A stretch of 16,643 nt of DNA from CAYFMH01 sp964344775. GTDB lineage: Bacteria; Patescibacteriota; Gracilibacteria; UBA4473. Position 1 is the stretch's first letter; each line of letters opens with the position of its first letter. The position numbers and the translations under genes were made by a program. The notes under the pieces are model-generated. The model had not been told where the DNA came from and ran no database searches. It worked only from the letters and a program-made list of their open reading frames with translations. Where the stretch lies: the NCBI GenBank assembly GCA_964344775.1, contig CAYFOO010000030.1, forward strand, positions 1 to 16,643, written 5' to 3'. Shown one piece after another: positions 1-6,057 of this stretch.

Positions 1-51
1 TGTTTTGGTTATTAAATATGTCTCTATTATGCATATTTATTTAGAAATGGC

Positions 52-57
52 TATAAT
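52..57 (+). promoter_or_regulatory. Possible -10 box for the 92-508 gene
   Basis: A perfect TATAAT lies 34 bp before the ATG at 92. A start site about 7 bp downstream would give a leader of roughly 28 nt with no Shine-Dalgarno sequence. No good -35 hexamer is visible at 16-18 bp spacing, so this is weak support for a promoter in very AT-rich DNA. Confidence 0.3.
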
Positions 58-91
58 GATAAGAATTTTTTATTTTTTAGCCTAATAAAAA

Positions 92-508
92 ATGGCTCAA
101 GGAGGACCGGAATCGCGAGAATACCAAGATCAAAAAGATGAAGCGGTAAAAAGTGTTGTAGATTCAATAAATGCACTTAATAGACATATAAACAATTATG
201 ATCAGGACGATGCTGGAATTGATTATGCGGCAGATGAATCTGCTGATGACCAGCAGACTTATGCCAAAATGAGAGAATTTGCTGATGCACTTAAAGCAAA
301 TATGTCCAAACTAACGGCCGAAGAATTAAACAGTTTGGCTACCAAATTAGCTGATCTAGTCGGAGAAGATGATCGAGACGATATTCATGATGCTCTGGAT
401 GGATTAACAAAAGATGCCGGAGGAAGTACCACGGGACAAACCGTTTCACAGCTACACGGCAGACAAAGTGAATTAGATCGTTGGACACATTACGGAGAGA
501 ATCGTTAA
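92..508 (+). CDS. Small acidic protein of unknown function
   Basis: This 138-residue ORF starts at ATG and is preceded by an A-run rather than a Shine-Dalgarno sequence. I do not recognise a family. The protein is very rich in Asp, Glu, Gln and Asn, has no signal peptide or membrane segment, and looks mostly helical in its middle part (about residues 55-105, with heptad-like Leu/Ala spacing in the stretch containing LTAEELNSLATKLADLVGED). The C-terminal third is Gly/Thr/Ser-rich and probably flexible. Codon use is like that of its neighbours and the frame is clean over its whole length, which supports a real gene. It faces the toxin-antitoxin operon head-on; its stop codon is followed at once by the left copy of the direct repeat at 509-547. 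It could be a cytosolic accessory protein, but nothing in the sequence assigns a role. Confidence 0.6.
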   Translation: MAQGGPESREYQDQKDEAVKSVVDSINALNRHINNYDQDDAGIDYAADESADDQQTYAKMREFADALKANMSKLTAEELNSLATKLADLVGEDDRDDIHDALDGLTKDAGGSTTGQTVSQLHGRQSELDRWTHYGENR

Positions 509-547
509 AACAACAAATCCCGATCTAACTTATTTTTGAGCCTTTTT
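509..547. repeat. Left copy of a 38-39 bp direct repeat flanking the toxin-antitoxin module
   Basis: It matches 1294-1331 in the same orientation at 35 of 38 aligned positions plus one single-base indel (extra C at 541/542). It begins right after the stop of the 92-508 gene and runs into the last codons of the PIN toxin. The shared core includes TCCCGATCTA and CTTATTTTTGAGC. The right copy is coding sequence for the C-terminus of the rRNA methyltransferase, so this left copy is probably the derived duplicate. Confidence 0.8.
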
Positions 548-940
548 ATTTACCAATTCCAAAAATTCTTTTGGACTGACCACCTTTGTTTTTCCATAAT
601 TTTTTTCCGGAAAATGCTTCCGGTTTCCAGTGATCAAAAAATCAGCTTTTGCGGCAAAAGCCGCTTGAATATAAATTTCATCATCTTTGTCTGGAAGATT
701 GATTTTTTTATTGATCGGCACCACAAATTCAGCGATTTCCGTTAATTCCACCAAAAGATCTTTTAGCACCTTGAAATTACTTTTGAATTTGGCTCTTTTG
801 ATCGTGTGAGCGTACTCCCAGAGGATGGCTTCGCTACAAAAAATTTCATGATCCTGGAGTATTTTTTTCAATACTTCATAACAAGTCCCTTTTTTCAGCC
901 CCGCCGCAATTAGAACATTGCAATCAATGATAATTCTCAT
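530..940 (-). CDS. PIN-domain ribonuclease, toxin of a type II toxin-antitoxin pair
   Basis: A 136-residue protein with the layout of the PIN family often annotated as 'putative toxin-antitoxin system toxin component, PIN family'. Visible acidic metal-site candidates are Asp6 in the first strand (MRIIIDCNVLIAA), Glu42, the cluster Asp84/Asp86/Asp87 (LPDKDDEIYIQAA) and Asp100 just before the strand DFLITGN. Such proteins are Mg2+-dependent RNases that cut specific RNAs and are held inactive by a cognate antitoxin. The start ATG overlaps the stop of the upstream AbrB-type gene by 4 bp (ATGA), the usual arrangement of translational coupling in antitoxin-toxin operons. The C-terminal residues VNKKAQK are encoded by the duplicated repeat at 509-547, so the tail of the protein may have been acquired with the repeat. 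The family call is firm; the RNA target is unknown. Confidence 0.88.
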   Translation of the reverse strand: MRIIIDCNVLIAAGLKKGTCYEVLKKILQDHEIFCSEAILWEYAHTIKRAKFKSNFKVLKDLLVELTEIAEFVVPINKKINLPDKDDEIYIQAAFAAKADFLITGNRKHFPEKNYGKTKVVSPKEFLELVNKKAQK

Positions 941-1221
941 CGTTTTCTTCTAGATTTTTTAATTTCTTCATCGGCCATCTGAAGTATTTCTTCTTCTGAG
1001 AGGTCTTTGTAGTCACTTTTTCCTACCGATTCATCCAAGGTTTTAAATAAGTGATTGAGGATGTCCTGCTTTGTCCGTTTTGGTTTCAGGATCAGTTCAT
1101 TGTCTTTTTCGATTATTTCTATGGTGTCACCTACCTGAAGATTATTTTTTTCACGAAAAAACGGCGGGAGGGTTATCTGAAACCCTCGAGTTATTTTGCG
1201 ATTGTTGAAGATAGTAGTCAT
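937..1221 (-). CDS. AbrB/MazE-type antitoxin, partner of the PIN toxin
   Basis: A 94-residue protein with an N-terminal swapped-hairpin AbrB domain (about residues 8-48): the stretch KITRGFQITLPPFFRE followed by LQVGDTIEIIE and LILKP is the classic pattern. The charged C-terminal half (about 50-94, rich in Glu, Asp and Lys) is the part expected to wrap and neutralise the toxin. It is the first gene of the operon and shares a 4-bp overlap with the toxin gene. Antitoxins of this class usually repress their own promoter, and repeated half-sites lie just upstream at 1226-1246. There is no Shine-Dalgarno sequence before the ATG. Family assignment is confident; the pairing with the toxin is inferred from coupling and order. 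Confidence 0.87.
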   Translation of the reverse strand: MTTIFNNRKITRGFQITLPPFFREKNNLQVGDTIEIIEKDNELILKPKRTKQDILNHLFKTLDESVGKSDYKDLSEEEILQMADEEIKKSRRKR

Positions 1222-1225
1222 TTTA

Positions 1226-1246
1226 TTAGTAAATTACTAAATTACT
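1226..1246. promoter_or_regulatory. Operator-like palindrome and repeated half-sites of the toxin-antitoxin operon
   Basis: A perfect 15-bp palindrome, TTAGTAAATTACTAA (1226-1240, 7-bp arms around one A), is followed by a second copy of AAATTACT (1231-1238 and 1239-1246). The half-site TTACT therefore occurs twice in phase, 8 bp apart. The cluster lies between the predicted -10 box and the antitoxin ATG, the expected place for autorepression by an AbrB-type antitoxin. Binding is inferred, not shown. Confidence 0.55.
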
Positions 1247-1251
1247 TTTTT

Positions 1252-1280
1252 AGTATATATGTATTCGTTGTTTTTTGCAA
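1252..1280 (-). promoter_or_regulatory. Promoter of the toxin-antitoxin operon
   Basis: On the minus strand a -35 hexamer TTGCAA (1280-1275) and a -10 hexamer TATACT (1257-1252) are separated by exactly 17 bp. The predicted start is near 1245, inside the operator-like repeats and about 24 nt before the antitoxin ATG. Confidence 0.6.
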
Positions 1281-1289
1281 GTTTTTTTC

Positions 1290-2822
1290 TCAAAACACCA
1301 AGTCCCGATCTAGCTTATTTTTGAGCTTTTTCCCCTCATTCATTACTTTTCCGTGTCCGAGACAGAAGTCCCCATATTTTACGAATATTTCAGTGCTATT
1401 TTCGTATTCTAAGCCTTTTTCAAAGGCCAAATCTAAACCCCTCATCCACTGGTATTTCTGTTTTTCATCCAGCTCAATGACGTTTTTCGCCGCAAATACA
1501 CCGAAATGAAGGGCAAAAACAGAAGTAATATTTTTATCCTTGTCTAGAACCGGCATCCCTACGCGTCGATGCGGGTTTCTCACGGCGAATTGGGCGGATT
1601 CCTGAGAAGCGAGCCAGATTTCACTGTTTTTTTCGATCAAACTATATTTTTTGAATACCTCTTTTGGGATACCAAATTTTTTATGGAGATAGGTGATTAC
1701 TTCTGCGGTGCGGTTTTTGGGGAGGAGAGAAATAGCACGAGGACGTTTGTGCTGAAAACCCCTCTTACAAGTCTTTTCCCTGTTATCTCCCCTTATCAAG
1801 GGGAGAAGGGAGCGAAGTGGTGTTTTTTTACGAATTTTTGCGAGAAAGAATGATTCAGAGCTCCAATTTTCTGTTTCCAGATGTGGCCAGATACGAATCA
1901 CGTTCTTTGTGATTTCTGGATGGATTTTTTGTCCATTGAATTCGAATAATCCTGGGCGAGAAGGAATGCTTTCATCCCCTCTGTCCTTGGAAAAACGAAT
2001 GTGTCTCCCCTTTATAAGGGGAGAAGCAAGCGGAAAAGAGCGAAGATTGATTGGCAAAATCTCTGTTACGTCACCGTATTTTTCCAATAAATGCTGAACC
2101 ACAAACTCGTTTTCTTCGGGAGCAGAAGTACAGGTAGAGTAGACCATCTCGCCCTCGGGAGCGAGTACTTCAAAAGCCGCACAAATAAGCTTTTTTTGCA
2201 GTTTTGCCGCCTCAAAAATCTTTTTTTCCGACCACATTTTTTCAAAAAACTTGGAATCTTTTCTGGCAAATCCTTCGCTGCTGCAGGGAGCATCGAGCAG
2301 AATTTTATCAAATTGCTGACCAAAAAACTGGTTTAATCTAGTTCCATCGCTTTGCAGTAAAACTGTATTTAGTATCCCCATTCGCTCGAGATTGGCCACG
2401 AGTTTTTTGCTTCGTGAGCTGCTTGGCTCGTTCACGACGAGAAGCCCCTGATTTTCCATCATTTCAGCCAGAAATGTGGATTTTGATCCTGGAGCGGCAC
2501 AAATATCTAAGACACGATCATCTGATTCGGGATTGAGAACTAGGGGAGGGAGTAGAGAACTGAGACTAGCCACGTAGAACTTCCCGGTGAAGTGTTCGAG
2601 CGTTTTTCCGAGAGGAACTTCTTCTTGATCATCTCGGGTTATGAAAAAGGTGTTTGGGACCTGTGCGACAGGGGATAAATGCCAGGATGCGGGAATACTT
2701 TGAAAATCCTTCACAATTCGAATCGTTTTTGGGAGCGGTTTCGTCACTTTTTCAAAAAAAATGTTCCATTCTGATTCTGGAAGCATGGCATGGATACGTT
2801 CTACATAGCGTTTTGGGAACAT
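1290..2822 (-). CDS. rsmF: 16S rRNA (cytosine-C5) methyltransferase, RsmF/NOL1-NOP2-Sun family
   Basis: A SAM-dependent enzyme that makes 5-methylcytosine in 16S rRNA. Numbering from a TTG at 2831 (three codons before the preferred ATG at 2822), the SAM-binding motif DICAAPGSKSTFLA is at 109-122, the DAPCSSEG motif at 180-187 (Cys183, release cysteine) and YSTCTSAPEENE at 231-242 with the catalytic Cys234. The C-terminal part (about 370-513, with GDFCLGHGKV and LKNKL) resembles the PUA-like tail of RsmF. There is no N-terminal NusB domain, which argues against RsmB. Residues about 264-292 and 337-363 are foreign-looking insertions encoded by palindromic elements (1956-2042 and 1743-1823); both lie in loops away from the motifs, so activity is probably kept. 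The final codons form the right copy of the direct repeat at 1294-1331. The family is certain; the exact rRNA target is inferred. Confidence 0.9.
   Translation of the reverse strand: MFPKRYVERIHAMLPESEWNIFFEKVTKPLPKTIRIVKDFQSIPASWHLSPVAQVPNTFFITRDDQEEVPLGKTLEHFTGKFYVASLSSLLPPLVLNPESDDRVLDICAAPGSKSTFLAEMMENQGLLVVNEPSSSRSKKLVANLERMGILNTVLLQSDGTRLNQFFGQQFDKILLDAPCSSEGFARKDSKFFEKMWSEKKIFEAAKLQKKLICAAFEVLAPEGEMVYSTCTSAPEENEFVVQHLLEKYGDVTEILPINLRSFPLASPLIKGRHIRFSKDRGDESIPSRPGLFEFNGQKIHPEITKNVIRIWPHLETENWSSESFFLAKIRKKTPLRSLLPLIRGDNREKTCKRGFQHKRPRAISLLPKNRTAEVITYLHKKFGIPKEVFKKYSLIEKNSEIWLASQESAQFAVRNPHRRVGMPVLDKDKNITSVFALHFGVFAAKNVIELDEKQKYQWMRGLDLAFEKGLEYENSTEIFVKYGDFCLGHGKVMNEGKKLKNKLDRDLVF
1294..1331. 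repeat. Right copy of the direct repeat; encodes the methyltransferase C-terminus
   Basis: It matches 509-547 (35 of 38 aligned bases, one indel), with a period of 785 bp. On the minus strand it encodes KLKNKLDRDLVF, which fits the conserved C-terminal tail of RsmF proteins. This copy is therefore likely to be the original and the one beside the toxin gene the duplicate. Confidence 0.8.
1743..1823. repeat. In-frame palindromic element, second insertion in the methyltransferase gene
   Basis: The core is a perfect hairpin at 1786-1806: arms TCTCCCCTT and AAGGGGAGA around ATC. A distal CCCCTCT block at 1759-1765 is shared with the other insertion in this gene. The gene reads it as LLPLIRGDN. 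Flanking residues rejoin a normal methyltransferase sequence (SFFLAKIRK before, RAISLLP after). Element borders are approximate. Confidence 0.65.
1956..2042. repeat. In-frame palindromic element, first insertion in the methyltransferase gene
   Basis: The hairpin core TCTCCCCTT / AAGGGGAGA has a 3-nt spacer (about 2003-2023), and a CCCCTCTGTCC block lies about 25 bp away. It reads as SPLIKG in the protein, placed between the catalytic domain and the PGLFEFNGQKIHP segment. The arms are the same as in the 1743-1823 element, but the loop and the flanks have diverged. Borders are approximate. Confidence 0.65.
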
Positions 2823-2831
2823 TTTTTTCAA

Positions 2832-2859
2832 CTAACAACTAGCAACAATCAACAAACAG
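2832..2859. repeat. Heptad array, 4 units (CTARCAA-like)
   Basis: Four 7-bp units in perfect phase; the first two are CTAACAA and CTAGCAA, and the others begin CAA and have C at position 5. It lies between the methyltransferase start and the four-helix-bundle gene, and is roughly the inverse of the array at 3244-3278. Confidence 0.6.
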
Positions 2860-2872
2860 AAAAATATCATTT

Positions 2873-3229
2873 TCATTTTTTAATTCGAGTAGTTTTTAGA
2901 GTGGCAAACAATATTTTTGAAATTTCTTCACAATCAGTCTTGAGGGACTCAAATAATTTTTTATCAATGTAATCTGTTGTATACAAAAGCCTAAGCCAAT
3001 ATTTGGTTTCACGAGTTTCTTTGTAGGCAATCGACATTTTTGCTGAAAAGTCCGCCGTTGAAATTCCTCCTTTTGCTTCTTCTACATTGGCTCCGATTGA
3101 TGTCCCACTTCTCAGTATTTGTTTAGAAATATGAAATTCTTTTTTTTTATCACATAAAAATTGATAAAGCCTCACAATCCTCACAGCAAAACCAAAAGAT
3201 TTTTCTCGTAAAATACTTTTTTCACTCAT
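2873..3229 (-). CDS. Four-helix-bundle protein (S23 / 23S rRNA intervening-sequence protein family)
   Basis: A 118-residue, almost entirely helical protein. The conserved signature of this family is clear: RSGTSIGANVEEA at about 42-54, then SKM(S)IAYKETRETKYWLRLL in the third helix. Members are small cytosolic homo-oligomers found in rRNA intervening sequences and scattered as single genes in many bacteria; their function is not known. The gene is on the minus strand with no Shine-Dalgarno sequence, between the gap gene and the methyltransferase gene. It is bracketed by two inverted heptad arrays (2832-2859 and 3244-3278), which could mean it moved as a small cassette. The family call is firm; the biological role is open. 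Confidence 0.9.
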   Translation of the reverse strand: MSEKSILREKSFGFAVRIVRLYQFLCDKKKEFHISKQILRSGTSIGANVEEAKGGISTADFSAKMSIAYKETRETKYWLRLLYTTDYIDKKLFESLKTDCEEISKILFATLKTTRIKK

Positions 3230-3243
3230 TTAAACGTTTTTAA

Positions 3244-3278
3244 TTGCTAGTTGTTTGTTGCTCACTGTTAGTTGCTTT
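3244..3278. repeat. Heptad array, 5 units (TTGYTAG-like)
   Basis: Five 7-bp units in phase beginning TTGCTAG, TTGTTTG. It is the reverse complement in type of the CTARCAA array at 2832-2859. It ends at the gap stop codon (3277-3279) and fills most of the gap between that gene and the four-helix-bundle gene. Confidence 0.6.
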
Positions 3279-4272
3279 ACATTCGTGCTGCGATATCTAC
3301 CAATCGACAACTGTATCCCCACTCGTTATCATACCAACTAAGTACCTTCACGAGGTCATCTAGTACCATGGTTTGATCCGCATCCACGATAGAGCTGCGA
3401 GGATCACATCGATAATCAGAAGAAACGAGCGGCCGAGTTTCAAACCCCAGAATTTCAGGGATTTTTTCAGAAGCACTTTTGAGGGCGGCATTCACTTTTT
3501 CCACAGAAGTTTTTTTCTCCACTTTTACGGTTAAATCTACCAACGAAACACTCGGCATCGGTACTCGCACCGCCAAACCATTTAATTTTCCGTTTAAATC
3601 CGGTAGAACAATTCCTACAGCTTTTGCAGCTCCAGTGGTGGTAGGAATCATATTTTCTGCTGCTGCACGTGCACGACGAAGATTTTTGTGTCCCAAATCT
3701 AGAATATTTTGGCTACTAGTGTAGGCGTGAACAGTAGTAATCAGTCCAGATTTGATTTCAAACTTCTGATGCAAAACTTTTGCCACCGGAGCCAGACAAT
3801 TGGTCGTACAGGAAGCATTAGAAACAAACTGCTCGTTTCCAGTCAAAACTTCATCGTTTACACCGAGAACAACCGTAGTGAACCCCTCTGATTTAGCTGG
3901 AGCAGAGAGCAATACCTTTTTTGCCCCTTGATCGATGTGTGGTTGAGCTTTTTCTAGTGTTCGGAATACACCTGTACATTCCAAAACAATATCGATCCCC
4001 AGATCTCCCCAGGGAAGCTCTGCAATCTCTCGAGTAGAAAAATTTTTGATTTTGTGTCCGTCCACGTTGAGTACTTTTTGATCGCTTTCTAGGGTTACTT
4101 CACCATCGTACCGACCATAGTTGGTATCAAACTGAAAAAGATGGGCCGTTGCTTCTGGTTTAGAAGGGTCATTGATGGCGACTAGTTCTAGATCTGGATG
4201 ATCTTTCAAGATAATCCTGGCAGCGGCCCGACCGATACGGCCAAATCCATTGATGGCAACACGTTTTTTCAT
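3277..4272 (-). CDS. gap: Glyceraldehyde-3-phosphate dehydrogenase, type I
   Basis: The NAD-dependent glycolytic enzyme converting glyceraldehyde 3-phosphate to 1,3-bisphosphoglycerate. At 331 residues it is the standard bacterial length. NGFGRIGR (8-15) is the dinucleotide-binding loop, with Asp35 after the second strand favouring NAD. The catalytic centre SNASCTTNCLAP gives Cys155, with His182 as general base, and the family C-terminus NEWGY is at 316-320. A small deviation is TSSQ at 185-188, where many bacterial enzymes have TNDQ. No pgk or tpi lies next to it. The start ATG has no Shine-Dalgarno sequence; a TAATCT box lies about 10 nt upstream, without a clear -35. The assignment is certain. 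Confidence 0.97.
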   Translation of the reverse strand: MKKRVAINGFGRIGRAAARIILKDHPDLELVAINDPSKPEATAHLFQFDTNYGRYDGEVTLESDQKVLNVDGHKIKNFSTREIAELPWGDLGIDIVLECTGVFRTLEKAQPHIDQGAKKVLLSAPAKSEGFTTVVLGVNDEVLTGNEQFVSNASCTTNCLAPVAKVLHQKFEIKSGLITTVHAYTSSQNILDLGHKNLRRARAAAENMIPTTTGAAKAVGIVLPDLNGKLNGLAVRVPMPSVSLVDLTVKVEKKTSVEKVNAALKSASEKIPEILGFETRPLVSSDYRCDPRSSIVDADQTMVLDDLVKVLSWYDNEWGYSCRLVDIAARM

Positions 4273-4354
4273 ATTTTTAGATAGATTAAGAATTAAATTT
4301 GATCAGATTTTAATGATAAAAATTATTTTTGGCTAGGAAAATTATGTTAATTTT

Positions 4355-4969
4355 TTACGCCGTGATCCCGGTTAAATTAATAAAAAGAAAACGCACTACT
4401 GGTACGATGTACTGCCATAGAAAAATAATAAAAAATATGAGAATAAAAACGTTGTATTTTTCTAGAAATGCACGGATGGGCTCGAGAAAAGAGGGGAGTA
4501 TGGGAAAAATAATTTTTGATCCATCCAGTGGGGGAATGGGGAGGAGGTTAAAAAGTGCTAAAATCAGGTTGATAAACACAAAAGTGTAGGCCGCTTTCAG
4601 AAGCAATGGCTCAGAAAGCTCATTAAAAATCTCAAATCGGATCAAAAGTGCGAACCCTACTGCCAAACAGATGTTGGCCAAAGGTCCAGCAAAAGCAATC
4701 CAGGCTTCTTTCCATTTTTTGTACGGATGAATATTTCGTGGATCGTAGGGGACTGGTTTCGCCCAACCAAAGATAAATCCTCCGAGCAGATACGAAGCCG
4801 TGGGTACGATAAAAGATCCCACCAGATCAAAGTGTTTGAAGGGGTTGAAAGAAAGTCGACCATAATTTCGGGCCGTCATATCACCCAAATAGTAGGCTGC
4901 GTACCCGTGGGATATTTCGTGACAGACCACGGAGATGATGAGGATGGTGATGGAGAGTAGGAAATCCAT
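4355..4969 (-). CDS. Site-2 protease family (M50) membrane metalloprotease
   Basis: A 204-residue polytopic membrane protein with the zinc-protease motif HEISH at 17-21 in the first membrane helix and the third-ligand motif NLLPIPPLDG at 141-150 (Asp149). GYAAYYLGDMTARNYGRLSFNP just after HExxH is characteristic of the compact M50 subfamily found widely in bacteria. About five hydrophobic segments are visible (roughly 3-20, 50-70, 90-112, 125-143, 173-195). There is no PDZ domain, so this is the minimal form. Site-2 proteases cut substrates inside the membrane, often regulators, but the substrate here is unknown. It stands between gap and the lytic transglycosylase on the same strand, with heptad arrays upstream. 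Confidence 0.92.
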   Translation of the reverse strand: MDFLLSITILIISVVCHEISHGYAAYYLGDMTARNYGRLSFNPFKHFDLVGSFIVPTASYLLGGFIFGWAKPVPYDPRNIHPYKKWKEAWIAFAGPLANICLAVGFALLIRFEIFNELSEPLLLKAAYTFVFINLILALFNLLPIPPLDGSKIIFPILPSFLEPIRAFLEKYNVFILIFFIIFLWQYIVPVVRFLFINLTGITA

Positions 4970-4976
4970 AAAATAG

Positions 4977-5004
4977 AACTTAGTTATTAGAGCTTAGAAC
5001 TTAG
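4977..5004. repeat. Heptad array, 4 units (AACTTAG-like)
   Basis: Four in-phase 7-bp units: AACTTAG occurs at 4977 and 4998, and every unit ends in TTAG or WTAG. It lies directly upstream of the M50 protease start, where a leader or promoter would be expected. Confidence 0.6.
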
Positions 5005-5020
5005 AGAGAATAGAATCAAG

Positions 5021-5098
5021 CATCATGAATTGTGAATTATGGGAAAAATACAAAATATTATTTCTTTTCCTTAATTCTTGATTCGTAATTCATAATTC
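5021..5098. repeat. Pair of inverted heptad arrays between lytic transglycosylase and M50 genes
   Basis: Left arm 5021-5041 has three 7-bp units ending in TG (AATTGTG, AATTATG). Right arm 5071-5098 has four units ending in ATTC. The arms are inverted copies: a 15-base segment pairs throughout if two G-U pairs are allowed. Transcribed on the minus strand it would form an AT-rich hairpin after the transglycosylase stop. Confidence 0.6.
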
Positions 5099-5117
5099 TG
5101 GCTTTTTTTTATTACTG

Positions 5118-6017
5118 TTATTCCTCTGGCACTTTTATCGTCCAACTTCCATCCGGCAGTGAATCTCCCAAAATCCACGGATTGATCTCTTTGATCGCTC
5201 GAATCGTAGTGCCGTTTTCTTTTGCCCAAGTGACCAGGTTTTCGATTGCTTCCACCATTTTTACTTCATATTTTGGCCAACGGAAGTGATCTTTTGATTT
5301 TAATTCATAACCGTATTTTTCCGGATGTTCCATGATCTCTTTGATCGCGAGGATACGAAAAAGGTAGCGGCTGGTTTCTTTGTTTAAATTTAAATCATAA
5401 TAATCATCTACTTCCTGTTCGGCGAGCCGAAGTCGGATTTTATTGTATCCGGCATTGTAGGCTGCTGCGGTGAGAGTCCAACTATTCATCCGTTCCTGAA
5501 TAAATTCTAGATAATCCAGGGCCGTTTGGGTAGATTTTTCGAAATGCCGCCGCTCATCAATGCCTTTTCCCACTATTAGCCCTCTCTCTCGAGCTGTACT
5601 GGGCATAAACTGCCAAATCCCTCCGGCTCCGGCAGAACTCTGGGATCTTGCAATCAATCCGCTCTCGGCCACGGCGATGTATTTCAGATCTTCCGGAAGA
5701 TTTCTTTTGGCCAATTCTTCTTCGATGTGCGGAAAGTATTTCGGGGCCCGTTTGAGGTACAAAATATTCTGATAATCCTGACTAAGTAAAATTAAAAAGT
5801 CCTTTTCCCAAGCTTCCCGAATGTGTTCTTTTTCGAGTGGTACTGCTTCTCCGGCAAACTCTAATTCTTCCGGCCATTCAACTGAGAGCAAATCTTTTTT
5901 ACCAACAAAGATGATCCCGCCTCGCATACCGAAGATTTGTCCGATAAAAAAGGCCAGCACGATGAAGAAGACAGACCAGAGGATGATTTTTATATTGGAG
6001 ATTGAGCGATAAGACAT
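5118..6017 (-). CDS. Membrane-anchored lytic transglycosylase, SLT/GH23 type
   Basis: A 299-residue peptidoglycan-cleaving enzyme. Residues 9-30 form an N-terminal membrane anchor, so the catalytic domain is extracytoplasmic. The SLT domain covers about 90-225: the catalytic glutamate is Glu118 in YIAVAESGL, followed by SSAGAGGIWQFMPSTAR (127-143) and AAAYNAGYNKI (184-194), all signature motifs of the MltD-like group. The C-terminal 70 residues (WAKENGTTIRAIKEINPWI...) look like a divergent LysM-type or short wall-binding segment, although this is less clear. It lies 40 bp downstream of the 388-aa unknown gene on the same strand, so they may be cotranscribed. The family is certain; the division or turnover role is inferred. 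Confidence 0.92.
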   Translation of the reverse strand: MSYRSISNIKIILWSVFFIVLAFFIGQIFGMRGGIIFVGKKDLLSVEWPEELEFAGEAVPLEKEHIREAWEKDFLILLSQDYQNILYLKRAPKYFPHIEEELAKRNLPEDLKYIAVAESGLIARSQSSAGAGGIWQFMPSTARERGLIVGKGIDERRHFEKSTQTALDYLEFIQERMNSWTLTAAAYNAGYNKIRLRLAEQEVDDYYDLNLNKETSRYLFRILAIKEIMEHPEKYGYELKSKDHFRWPKYEVKMVEAIENLVTWAKENGTTIRAIKEINPWILGDSLPDGSWTIKVPEE

Positions 6018-6057
6018 GGTAAATTCATTTTATCTTTTCAAAAAAAGAAAAACAATC

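Noticed and set aside
509..1331. Direct repeats as the ends of a classical insertion sequence or integron cassette
   Set aside because: There is no transposase, integrase, terminal inverted repeat or attC-like folded site; only the direct repeat itself is supported.
1051..1509. Plus-strand ORF across the antitoxin and the rsmF 3' end
   Set aside because: It is the antisense of two well-supported genes and of their promoter, and its product is a Phe/Ser-rich non-protein-like sequence.
1743..2042. Methyltransferase gene broken by the palindromic insertions
   Set aside because: Both insertions keep the frame and lie outside the SAM-binding and catalytic cysteine motifs, so the gene is probably functional.
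4355..4969. Overlapping plus-strand ORFs inside the M50 protease gene
   Set aside because: The M50 frame has HExxH, the downstream DG motif and membrane helices; the antisense frames have none.
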